A stretch of DNA of 64,000 nt from Apostichopus japonicus. Its lineage: Eukaryota > Echinodermata > Holothuroidea > Aspidochirotida > Stichopodidae. The notes under the pieces were generated by a model. The model saw nothing but the letters and a program-made list of their open reading frames with translations. It searched no databases and was not told the DNA's origin. This document shows positions 1 through 13,000 of this stretch, one piece after another. The stretch spans positions 28,421,501 to 28,485,500 of the forward strand of contig NC_092580.1 of the NCBI RefSeq assembly GCF_037975245.1, written 5' to 3'. The position numbers were made by a program, and so were the translations under genes. Each line of letters begins with the position of its first letter. The first letter of the stretch is position 1.

Positions 1-3000
1 TTGACTGATTCTCATGTAACTCTTACATATCACAATTTTGACAAGGTTGGAAGATCTGCCAATGTGCTTGTACTTAATTTGTGTGTGCACTGCATAAATT
101 TGCATCTTCAAGTTTGCATGCCAAGTACTGTATGTAGCAATGTCAGTGTACTACAGTTTGCCCTGTGACACACTTTAGCATTATTCAAGGGATGACATGG
201 CAAAAAACCTTTCAGCCCGGAATTCAGTAACAGGTAATCTTGCTATGAGTTACATTGTCTGGGTTGATGGGGTCTGGTGAGCAGAATACAACCTCACCTG
301 GCGATGGGAAAGATCAAACAAAAAAATAACAGAAACTCATAGCAGATTGTCAAAAGAGTTTTGGGTTTAAAATTGTCAATTTTCAGACAGAAATATTAGT
401 TAAATATTACTACTACTTACATTGTCTGGGATGATTGGGTCTGGTAAGCAGAATACAGCCTCACACAGAGATAGAAAAGATAATACAAAGAGTTAACAGA
501 AACTCCATGGCAGGTTGTCAAAAAGTTTTGGGTTTAAAACTTTCAATTTTCAGACACAAATATTAGTTTTTTAATAGTTACATTGTCTGGGTTGATTGGT
601 CTGGTATTAAGCAGAATACAACCTCACCTGGCGATAGGACAGATAAACACAAAGATAACAAACTCACAGCAGATTGTCAAAATAGTTTTGGGTTTAACAT
701 TTTCAATTTTCAGACACAAATATTAGTTAAATATTACTATTAGTTACATTGTCTGGGTTGATTGGGTCTGGTAAGCAGAATACAGCCTCACATGGAGATA
801 GGAAAGATCAAACAAGTACTGTAGATGCAGAAACTCACAGAAGGTTGTAAAAAGAGTTTTGGGTTTGAAACTTTCAATTTTCAGACACAAATATTAGTTA
901 TTTAATAGTTACATTGCCTGAGTTGATTGGGTCTGGTAAGCAGAATAAAACCTCACACAGAGATAGTAAAGATAAAACCAAAGAGATACAGAAACTCATA
1001 GCAGGTTGTCAAAAGGGTTTTGGGTTTAAAGTTTTCAATTTTCAGACAAAGATATTAGAAATAAAGGTCATATAAAATTTATAACATGCATTCACGTTAT
1101 TACTTCAGTCTGAAAAGACATTCATGCACACTTGTCTGTATGTCCAGTGCATTAAAGTTCAGTCCTCTAAAATGTGTAATATTTAATGAGATGAAACTAA
1201 TATGCCTCTAGATACTGACATTTGGTCCTAAGTAAAAGTTTGGCTAAATTGAAATTCTGTGCTGATATTGCAATAATACGTACCAAGAGATTCATAGTAT
1301 AGTATTGTTTGCATATTTCAGACAACACTGCTTCACCATTTTTAATTTACTCTTGAATCGACACTGCAGTACTTTAATTAGGATGCGCAGCGGAGCAGTT
1401 TCTCTCATTAAAGTAATAACGTAATCGTTAAAATGATACCCAAAAGAAATTTGTTCACTCTGCCAGGAATAAAAAAAAAACGTCCATTAAGTGAAACTTT
1501 ATTTCAAATACCCTAGGGCAATTTTGCTTAAATTTGCGCTTTCAATGGTTAAGTCACATGTGGGTACTAGCTATATCACGTTGAAATGATTTTCACTATC
1601 TTGGAATGACAATGCATTATTCATATGTTAATATTGGAGTTCAATTGGCTTTTTGATGCACGCACCAAACTACAGCATTATCTCACGTTGAGTGTGCCAC
1701 GCTTGTCAGATGATAGAGAGAAACATGTACACGTTTGATAGATTTCAAGGAGGTTGGCCTGAAAGTCTGTCAGCTAAAATCTCAAGAGGATTTTTACATG
1801 ACGTGTAAAAAAAATTTGGATAGACATGTTTCCTATGAGTAAACATTCTGATTTGATGTTGGGGACTAAAAGAGTTTTATCCAGTGCTATGGTCGAAAGT
1901 AGGTGGTTGTTTTTAGTATTTTGCATTTGATGTGCTGTGGAGTATTTTGACATCTCAGGTTTTATATATTACAAACCGCTTATCCAAATTGTCTTTAAAT
2001 TTAAATTAAAATTTAATTTAAATCAACATAATCCCTATTTGAAATCCTTTTTGTGTTAAAATTTCTTGCTTATAAATGTTGCATCTTCTTTAGTGCATGT
2101 TACCAGCTTGGATTCCACCGAGCCGTATATGATTAAGAGGAAGTTTTAAATGTAGTCGTTTCTTCCAGAGGTCTTCAACTTTGAAGGTTTCCCAGTTTTG
2201 AGAAAACAGTGCCATGTTTCAGTGACAGCATGTCGAGCTCAACTCACAGAACACACAGTGTTTGAGAAGTGGTTGGTCTGCTGGCAAAATGTGTTGGAAA
2301 TGTTAGGAAACCCCAGGTTACACTGGGGCAGTCGGCTTCACTAAAACGACAAGAAAAAGCAGGAACAATAACACCTTATTAAAATTAGACCGTTAAATAT
2401 CTCACGCAGGGTATCAAATCTCCTCTCTGGTTTAGGTTGTTTGTCGAGTCCAATATAGAGTAGGTTGCAACTAAACTTACACACTAAGTGCACACTGCTG
2501 AAGTACACTACGCAAAGCTCACTTTGTTATCATCATAATGACGTCACATGTCACTGTAGATCACGTGATCATCATATCGCTGTTCGCGAAAAGCCCAATT
2601 TTTGTTTAAAAAATCAACGAGTTTAGGAATTTTTTTTAAGCCTTTTCCCAACATCGGATTGACTTGAATTTTCACATGTGTAATATGGAAACCAACTAGA
2701 ATACTCTTGAATAAAATCATATTTTTTCGTCGATGCTGAAAAATCACTATCGTTCATCTTTAAGCAACATGGTGGTATTTGAGGATCCCAAGGCACTTGT
2801 AAGGTTAGCACATTGACTGAAGAGTGTAACAAGGAATGGGTAGGAGACTGTAGGGTCAAAAATAGTCTCGGGGGGAAAGTGAGATGAAGAATTTATTCAT
2901 GTGAAGTCATAATGAAGGAAACTTGAAGACTTCAGAAAGAGGGCACAGTGACAGTTATGTGTGGTCGTCTGATTTATTACTGGTGATCTGAAATTTCCGT

Positions 3001-3989
3001 TAAAATGTTCTGGTCATGAGACTCAGACTTGGGCAAAGGAATTATCTCTCCCATTTTAAATATGTATATATCATTGGTACATATACCACTATATACTGAC
3101 TTAATCGGTATACGTAATACAGTAAACAAGATAAGTATGGATCAGTATGCATGCAGTATGAATGGTATTCCTCCTATTTTCCAACCTCCGGATTCCTCAA
3201 CATTGTAGCTTCAACCTGTGTCTTCTAAGTAGAAACTGTTTGTTTGTGATGGAGCATATAGCTAAAACCATCTATCAAATGGCTGCATCTTTTATCTGAT
3301 TAGATTCTGTGACTAAAATCCCATCTTAGTGTCTAGATACTGTACAATCCTATTGGATTTACATACGTGTACAAATAGATTTGTCCTCGTTGTGCAATGG
3401 AGAGGAGAGCAGTGTTATTGTGACATACTTGTCTGGAAAACAACAAAAGGTTATTGAAACTTAAAGAATATTAACCCTTGGCAGGAGGAAATGAATTCAG
3501 TGATAGTTTTTTTTACAAAATGTCACTTTCTGCAACAGACTTTTTAAGAAAAGGTTTTACCCAGACTGTCTTTATAAGAGTTCCTCCTGGTTGAAGATGT
3601 CAAATGTTTGTAATATTTTTTTGTGGTAAAACAGCCTTTTTTGCTTGTGTCATTTCATAAGCCAGCTGCCACTTCAATAACTGTGTGAACAAGTACAATG
3701 TACTATGCCTTTGATGAGGAATTGAAAATTTGAAATTCAGTATCAATTGCTGATTGCTTAAACTCGAGTGGCCATTGTTGAACTCGAGAGGATCTGGCAA
3801 GGAAAATATCGAAAGTACATGCCTTTCAAAAATCTTTTAAGGTTTTTATGAGGATTTTCATAGGAAGAGGTACATACTGTATATCAACAACAAATTTGGA
3901 CGAAAAAAAAAATTGCAAGCAAAAAATTCATGATGAGTGATGTAAGACAAACGATATCTCCATACATTGTCATCTTTTGTCCATATTAG
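1..3989. other. G6PD upstream or intronic region, no exon recognised
   Basis: Presumed intron or 5' flank of G6PD. It contains the 165-bp tandem repeat at 251-1055. I searched by eye for the exon encoding KKIYPTIW and for GASGDLAK and did not see either. No convincing promoter or other gene is visible. Confidence 0.5.
251..1055. repeat. Tandem repeat, about 165-bp unit, 5 copies
   Basis: Units begin with TACATTGTCTGGG at 251, 418, 579, 745 and 910 (the last reads TACATTGCCTGAG), spacing 161-167 bp. Each contains TCTGGTAAGCAGAATA or a close variant, a GTTTTGGGTTTAAA block and TTTCAATTTTCAGAC. Copies differ by scattered substitutions and small indels. No open frame runs through them. Confidence 0.92.
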
Positions 3990-4098
3990 GTGGCTGTTCC
4001 GGGATGGACTCTTACCCAAGAAAACCATCTTCGTCGGATATGCTAGATCCGTCCTGTCCATTGAAGATATCAAGAAGAAGACAAAACCTTACATGAAG
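3990..4098 (+). CDS. G6PD: G6PD exon: WLFRDGLLP segment
   Basis: 109 nt, opens with the last base of a split Trp codon and ends in phase 0 at a Lys codon before GTAGGAA. Encodes [20 protein letters not shown] and the following helix. It corresponds to human residues 54-89. It is the first G6PD exon recognisable in the window. Confidence 0.93.
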
Positions 4099-7000
4099 GT
4101 AGGAAATTATTGGCTAGGAGAATGTAAAATTATCCTGTCCTTTTCCACAAAGTTCTGCCACTCTGTCCCCTTCCCCCCAAGACAGTGGTACCCAGCTCAA
4201 ACTGATAGATGGGACCAGACAATAGAGGTCACTGAGGTCACTGAAAATGATGGTTGCCACCCAACAATAACAGAAGACCCGACCACTCCCTTACCCCCCT
4301 GCAAACAGTGGAGATCACACTCATATGAGAGAGATAATACCCACTAGAGAAGTTGGCGTATAATGATGGATGTCACCCTTAAATATAAGGTAACACCCAC
4401 AATAGTACGGGTGACTGCCCTGGTGATGACAAGGACAACGATAGAGGAATGCCTGATGATGTACTTGGCCCACACATTAGTGACCCCCTCCTGCAGTGGA
4501 GGTCACCACCACATTGGCCATGGTATACAAAATGATATATGTACACCTGTACCACCTCCCCTTCTCCATTTCTCCCCCCCACCACCTCCCACCTCCCCTG
4601 CAATATTAATTTCTTCAGGTTCAGTAAGTTGTTATAACAGAAAAAACTACCCAGAAATTGCTTTAAACCAGTTGTTACTCTGGGTGAAATGCCTCCAATA
4701 CAAGATACAAAAAGCGATAAAAAGAGCGAGAGTATAATACAGATCAAAAGTGTATCAGTATGCTGTCACTTCTTGAGCATTTATACGTCTTTTCTTTACA
4801 TCGCATTGTAAACAAATACTCATTTTAATCTAGTCCAGGTTGAATTTTTATTTGATGGTGATACCAGCGTATTGCAGTGTCTGCATACATTACTTCCTTG
4901 ACAATTGCATTTATCAGTAGAGTGTACTGTGTTTACCATTATTATCACTGCGTGCACTGCTGGGGCATGAACAGCATTCAGAGTAGCAAAGTTCACACCT
5001 AGTAGGAAGGAAATGGTATAATACCGTCTGGTCCATGCACAAATAAAGAAGAAGGTTTAGTACCGGTGTACCAGGAACTATATATCACAGAGCTACTGGT
5101 TGACATATTGTATGTACAGTGATCATATATACCAGGCATATGATTAACATTTGTATGGTTTAACCTTTAACCTTATCATAGTCATAAAATTTAAAGTTTG
5201 AAATTTAATTATTTTATTGTTCATAAAATTGATTCTAATTCCAGGGATGTAAATATATGATAATAATATTCATCTTTATCCTTTCCCATATCATAAAAAA
5301 TACATTTTTGACAGCATATAGATAGCACATTTTAAGTAATATCAAATTTTGAGAATGTTTGACAGTAGCCATATAAGAACAAAGTCTAGTTTCCAATGTG
5401 GACACTGTTATCATTGCGAGTGGATAAGTTACTGTTGTGTTCAGTGCCTTCAGGTAAAACAGTACACATTTCCCTCCAATTTGAAATGTATTTTTCAATG
5501 CCAATCCAGAGAGATGTGTGGCAGATTTGATTAGCGATTCCATATCTAGCCATCGAAGGTGACATTTGAAGAAGGAAATTGAATTAAATTTTTTCTCATA
5601 TAGTTGGGGGTTTTAAAGAATGCTACTCACGATTGCAAGTGAAAAATTGAAGAATGGCACGATGTTTACTTTTAAAGGAAATGTCAGGAATATTAAAAAT
5701 CAGCAGACTGGAGGGTATACAGCGTTGAGAGATTAACGAACAGGGTCCTAGCTGTGATGATAGAGGGTAGGAGCCTAGGAGGGGGATTCCTTTATGGAAA
5801 GAGGTTGTTGGGTCGTCTCTTTTGACAATCTTGGGATTACTAGAACATTTTTGCTTTGTGGAAAATAGATTTGTCTATGTTACTCCTGTCTTTCCTCTTT
5901 GCTCAATACTCAAACTAAAATACTAAGACATTTGGGATTATCTGATTTGGGGTTATCTGATTGGCAACTTTCTACAAGTGCACTTGTACACATTGCCCTG
6001 TCCAAATATACTGAATGGAACCACCTCCATTACCTACTCCCCTTCTTTCTTCCCATACCTGTTGTCCTCCTCCTCCTGCACCCCTCCTGCACCCCTCCTG
6101 CTGACCCTCTTCTTCATCTTGCCCTTGCTCTCCTTCTCCTCCCTTCTCCCCCCTCAGCACCTCTTAGATATACTCCCACCTCCTCTTATGCATTATCGTT
6201 ATCAATAACAAGTAATAAAAGAAGACTTAATTCCAATTCTTTGGAAGGATACGTTTATATTTATGAGGTCTTTTCCTATTTGATGAACCCCAACACGGTG
6301 TTAATCTTAACTTGTATTAATCTTTCCTCGTACAGATCCGCGATGGTGACGAGGCAAAATTAGCCGAATTTTTCAAGGTCAACCGTTATGTGAAGGGCTC
6401 CTACACAGACCCATCAGAATTTGAACATTTGGGCGAGGTCATTTCGGCCTTTGAGAAAGGTGAAAAGGCCAACCGATTGTACTATCTGGCACTTCCACCG
6501 AGCGTCTACAAAGACGTCACGAAAAACATCCGCCATGGAGCTATGGCCAAAACGTAAATTTTGATAGTTCCCTTACTATTTCCCTCAAAAATTTTGAGAA
6601 AAACCTGCACAGTGTTATGGTTTGAATTTCTGTCAGGGTCTGAAGTTTGTTAACCTCTGCTAATCATGTCTTCACTGGAAGTCAACTCTGTGGCTTTGAA
6701 AAGTCTTTATAGGGCACCTTACCATAATAATAATAATAATAAGACTTATAATGCGCACACACCACTCAAAGAATGTTCATGGCGCAAATGACAATGAGAA
6801 ATGATACAAATAATACAGAATAATACAAAACAATGACAGAAGAAAAACTTAATGGTAAGTAAGCATGTGTAAGCATATGTACATTTGTTGGCACCTCTTT
6901 TGCGATCATTCAAGGGTAGACCAAATTTTTGTGTCGGTATCAGTGATTAGATTTTCAGGGATATGTGACAATGACTCAGAAAGACAAATACCAGTTCTTA

Positions 7001-10000
7001 CCATGGAACTTTTTAATCAAGAACAAGATATAAAAAAAAATTCAATAAATTCAACCGCTAATGTCTCTGTAATATCAAATTTATTGTAGCAAGAAAATGA
7101 TGCTGTTTTATTTGCGGGAACAAATCCAGTCGACTCTCTCAAAAAGAGAAAAGATTTCTCTTACTGTAGGTGTTTGGGATTTTGTTCAATAAGTCATCAT
7201 TTTGACCTCTCGTTGAAAACACGTTAATGCCCCCCCCCCCATTGGTCTGTAGACTATTGCCGGATGAGACCGTTTGCATTGATAACAAATCTCTCCAGGA
7301 AGCAAGTGTTTCACTTCACAGAGAAAACAGCCCACATTCTGTGCAAATAGTACTTTCCTGAAAAGCATACAGCTTTCACTTTACCTCAGATTGTTGTTTT
7401 AGCTCAGCTTTCAAGTGTTATTTCTTTCAACAGAGTGATGGGATCATTTTGTTATTTGTTTCTTGCAGGGGTTGGACCCGTGTCATCATCGAGAAACCCT
7501 TCGGTCGGGACCTACAGTCCTCAACAGAACTGTCCACTCATCTCTCGTCCATGTTCAGTGAGGATCAGTTGTACCGCATCGACCATTATCTGGGCAAGGA
7601 AATGGTCCAGAATCTCATGATTGTCAGGTTAGCATTTGGGGATGAATGTGGGTTGACTTTAGGAATATGCTAGGAACAGTTAATTCTGGCCTTCCTTGAT
7701 GGGGGATTGGGGGGGGGGGAATGTTACAGGCGACCCTTCCCCTCACTCCAATATTTAAAAGCCCAACCACACATCTCTGACAGCATACCATTGAGTGAAA
7801 TACATCAACTTTTGTGGTTGATACCAGGAGCTTTGGAGTCCTCTGGGATAATGACTGACTGATTTTGAAAGTTGGTCTCCGTCTAGGTGACAAATGTCCT
7901 CTTTATTCTGCTGTGTTATTAGCTCTAGATTTCAGCTCATCTATGGCAGGATTTTACCTTACTTTGGAGTCTGATCGGGGACGATCTTGATTTCCCTTTC
8001 CACTGTGCCTTTTCGACTTTTTTCTTTTCATTCCTCGTCCTGTTTTCGTTCAACTACTGTATTTTCTCGTCTCGTTGATTCCACGCCGGTTTAGATTTGG
8101 CAACAGAATCTTTGGTCCGATCTGGAACCGTGACAGTATTTCCAGTGTCATTATCACCTTCAAGGAACCGTTTGGCACCCAAGGCAGAGGCGGCTACTTT
8201 GATGACTTTGGTATCATCAGGTGAGGTCAGAGGTCAGGTGTTGAAAGTACTACATGGTTCCTTCAGGTTGGAAGTTGTAGGGTGTGCCCACATTGGAACT
8301 GACTCATGAGAATTGGCAAAAAATTATATGAGAAGTTAAAATCTAAGAATATGACTTAAAGGTTATTTCTGTTAATCTAGCTTATGCATTGTAGCAACAG
8401 AAATTTATACTATAATGTTAACATAGGGGTAGGAGATGTGCTGTGGAAGGGGAAAGGGCAGGGAGGTATGGGTGGGATGATGGGTTGGAACCCAGTATGT
8501 TTGAGGTAGCTTGCAATGTCATTACCAGCTTTTTCACCCTGAAGCCATAGTACTGTACATGTATCGTTGCCAAGGATCACACACCAGTTTCATCGTTGGT
8601 AACCTAGGTAACCTAGAAAGTAGCAGAGAAAGTCTAAGAGTCTTTCCATTTATTATAGAAAGCTTGTAAATAATTAATGCAAATTACATGCAGATAATTA
8701 ATGCTATGACAAACAAGTTGTTTAGTTTGCTCAGTTTGATCAACTCTTCTCATTTATTGCTTCTCTCTTCTGACAGAGATGTTATGCAGAATCACTTGTT
8801 CCAGATTCTATCCCTGGTTGCCATGGAGAAGCCTGCCTCTACAAGCGCTGAGGACATTAGGAATGAAAAGGTTTTTCCATTTTATGATTTTCTAGAGAGG
8901 GCTATCTCTTTCTTCCATCTCTTGATGCTTTTGCCAAATCAAAAATTGCAATAAATTATAGACTATACATATCTATTTTTAGCCATATAGCTAAACTTGG
9001 TCCTTGAGAAGTATATATTGTATTACAGCGTATTTCAATTGGATTCTTTGACAGGATACTTCTACATTGTATAATATTTAACCTTGGTGCATTGCATAAA
9101 GGGTATAAATAAATTGCTAGGGTTGAAGGGTATAAATCAAGAAGGTGACAACTTCTGTGGGGGTAGGGGAGGGTGGGGAGGGGTAGGGGAAGGGGAAGGT
9201 GAGGTGCAGCATTACCTTTAATGTTTGTTTTAATTGTGCTATGTACACTTGTGTAAGTACAAAAAGTGGTCATTTGAGGCCTGTCTTGTAGAAGCATTGA
9301 GACAACTTGTTTTCATTCCATTTCTCTCTGCAGGTGAAAGTCTTGAAATGCATTGAGCCTTTGAAACTAGAAGACACAGTCCTAGGCCAGTATGTGGGTG
9401 ACCCTGATGGTGAGGGTGATGCCAGGGAAGGGTACCTAGATGACCCTACGGTACCTCGAGGGTCAGTCACTCCTACGTTTGCCGCTGCGGTCTTCAGAAT
9501 TAAAAATGAACGTTGGGATGGTGAGTAAACCTGTTTGGACTGCTCCTTCAAGGATTAAAGTGAACAGTTTTGTTAGCATGTGGTTTAGAGCCACTCGGTG
9601 GAGCCCATCATTTGAGAAGGAGGAAGAGTTGTCGAGCACATAACATTTTGGAGAACCCTCTTATAGCTTCAAAAACATATATAGGTGCTGAATTATGCTT
9701 GGTTTATAAAGGACAAAAAAATTTCCTACTCTTAGTTAAGCTGTATGTATCTGCACTATGGCCAGTGAGCTTCATGGTTGGGAAATGGAAGCTCAAAAAC
9801 CGTTCTTTTAGAGCACGAATGGATGGTATGTGTAAGGAATAGATACAAATGACTCTCTAACATCTGGGTGCTTTTGAAACCATTCTTAGTAATTTGAGCT
9901 TTCTTGCTCAATAAGTCAGGTCAGTTTCCCACAAGACAGGAAGGCATTAGACTTTACGGTCTTAACTGATATGTTTACAATATATAACACCTTTATAAAG

Positions 10001-13000
10001 GACAAATGGTGTTGAAAGTATTAAATCCGAAGGTGATGTGTCATATGTATGATGGTAAGAAAACATGATTTGGTTAAGTTTAAAGGTTTCACATTTAGGC
10101 ATACACTGAGGAGTCGAGGTCAAATCATGGTCAAGTTAGCGTTGAAGTATCATTTTAGAGATATAGGAAATTTAAAAGCTGAATATTTTGGAAAAAACCC
10201 AGAATCGGTACAAAATGAAGAAAGCAATCAAATTTTTCATCTGTATGGGACTATGACATATGGAGAACAAAATTCTGTCTAAAAGTGATGGAGTAAAATT
10301 CTGTGCTGAAGAACAGATATTGTGCAGGTTGACTGAACGTCCTGGTATTGGATAGATTGATTATGTTCGTGCTCCACTCGAGTCAAACAGGAAAGATTTT
10401 GGTCACAAAATATGAAGCTATAGTAGAATGTTAAATTTCTTTTTGTATATCATATTAACATCATAATTGTTTGCATATCAATCCCTAGAAACTGCATTTT
10501 AAAAATGTTGACATTTTATTTAGCTAATTGATCCTAGCTAATCTTATTTTTTTTTAATTTTTATTATTTATCATTCTTGTTTTAGAATGTAAAAGGAATT
10601 CTAATGTTTATAAATGTTCTCTGTTAATCAGAGGAAAAATATGAAATAAAATATTGGGAAATGTATTTTTTTTTATGAAACACATCAAAGAAGTGGTTCT
10701 GGTAAATAGCTGGTAGCATCCTCCATTTTGAATGGAATTACAAACATTGATTATATTATTTTCTGGACTACTAAAATAACCACTTTGTAAACTTGTTTTT
10801 TATTTGTTATTGTTTATATTTTTTTCACAGGCGTGCCTTTCCTTCTCAGGTGTGGCAAAGGTAATTTTGTGTATTTTTTATGCATATATCGTGTCTCTCT
10901 TTTTGTCTTTCTTTATATTTTTTCTTATGTTACGTATGAAACTGAAGCAAACAGTTTGAGATTGCTCGAAAAAGATACGATTGCGCTTTTGTGGTAACTT
11001 TTGGCTGTTGAAATCAACCTTGATACCTGAAACAAATTAAACTGGCCTCGTAATAATTTCTCTTTTCACATTCCGTCAGTGTGTTTAAGAATTTAATTAT
11101 ATCATTTTCAGGTACAATCCTTTTCATTTCTTTATACAATTGGGTATACACAGTATCATGAGAAACAAGGTAGTGCTATTATATTATCGTATTTTAAAGT
11201 TAATAGCTTGTGGCCAGAAATTTTGTTTAATAATTGTTAAGTTTTAGTTAAGTTTCATTCTCATCATATCATAACTGCTATTTCACAGCTTTGAATGAAA
11301 GAAAGGCCGAAGTCCGCATCCAGTTCGCTGATGTTCCAGGTGATATTTTCAAAGGGGGCTGTAAGCGTAACGAGCTGGTCATCCGTGTCCAGCCAAATGA
11401 AGCTGTGTATTGTAAATTCATGACCAAACAACCTGGTATGTCCTTCAGTCCTGAGGAAACTGAGTTAGATCTCACCTATGGCTCAAGATACAAGGTATTT
11501 ATGAATATTCATTATGTCTTACAATTATTGTGCAAAATCTTCAGTCTTGATTAATTAGGTATTTTGTACATTTTTTATTGCAATTACCAGTGAAGCTTTC
11601 ACCAAGACACTATGATCATCTGTCTTTCTGTGTGTCTAACTGTCTGTCTGTCTGTCTGTCTGTCTGTCAATCAAAACATTTCTTGATTTCGTGCAATAGG
11701 CAGTCAAGTATTAAACCTATGCAACCAATTGGTGTGTATGCATGCATGTATTTGTGACTCTGTGTATATATATATATATATGACACCTTGGTTTGTATAC
11801 ACAATAACTCAGAAAGTACAAGGTAGCCCACTAGATACTGCACATAAAGGTCCATGATTACATGAACCTTATTGTTTTTGTTTTATGAGATCAAAGGTCA
11901 TCTGATGTCAGGAGAGTTCAAAGTAAATGTAAATCTTATATCCATAATAACTTTGGAGGTAAAGTTCATACTTTATCTGTAGGTTCACAATAGTGCAAGA
12001 CTATTGCTTTCAATAAGAATGAAAAGTCTCTGGTTATAAATGGTATTATAAACTTAACCCAATGAGTAGTGTGTCTACAATTAATGAACTGTTATTGCTG
12101 CTAAAGATTTTATCAAACTCAAATGTAAAGCTTCTGATATCATTTGTGAGTTTCATCAGATATTCTCACTCTCTTTTGCATGACCATAAATTGTATGTGT
12201 AAGGTCACCGTTTTGCGAAATATAAGTTACAATTACAAAAAATAAACAAAGAAGGGCTTTTTCGTATTCCACTTTCAGGGTGTTGTGATGCCCGATGCCT
12301 ATGAACGACTGATTCTTGACGTTTTCTCTGGAAGTCAAATCAATTTTGTTCGCACGTGAGTTCTAGCTCTACTTAATCTAGTTAGTAATTTTTTTATGCA
12401 ACCTTTCTCTTGTTTTCAATTTCAACGATCAATACTAGCGTACTTCCAAAAGTTTGTTAACTCTGAAGGGAATACAATCTGCTGAATCTCTGTCATCTTA
12501 AACTTGTGTACTTTGGTTGTTAACAGTTCTTGGGGAAAACAGACCCAGTGAACTTGGGCATTTTAGGTGTCTGAAATATTATTACCGGGGACAAAATGAG
12601 AAAATTTGGCCATTTTCAAATTTGTTTGATTACCGTCGTATAACATGAAATGACAAATTTGTCCATCTGTTGATGATATAAATGTAAACCTTGTCTTGGT
12701 TTGAATGCTTTGGTTATCGAAAAGTCAGATAAGAAGGTTAATGAAATGTGATGCAAACTTGAACAGCCAGAACCAACCGGAAAGACATTAATACTTCATT
12801 AATACTTCATTAATACTTCATTAATACTTCATACACAGGGTTTTTTCTCCCTTTTATGTACCTAATCATATGTCATCAAACAGACATGCCTTAACATGTA
12901 AACCACAATGTTTTCTACTTTTTTTTTGTCATTCACTTGACTCTGGTATATCTCACAGCGTTCATACATTCAGATAAGTTTGTAACTCTCAGAAACTGTT

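Noticed and set aside
3967-3989. Extending the first G6PD exon leftward to the ATG at 3967
   Set aside because: The added residues do not match the family, an AG acceptor sits at 3988-3989, and the family requires a further 53 residues upstream.
1-3989. The small G6PD exon before 3990 (KKIYPTIW)
   Set aside because: I looked for matching codons followed by a donor and found none; the exon may lie upstream of the window or be missed by eye.
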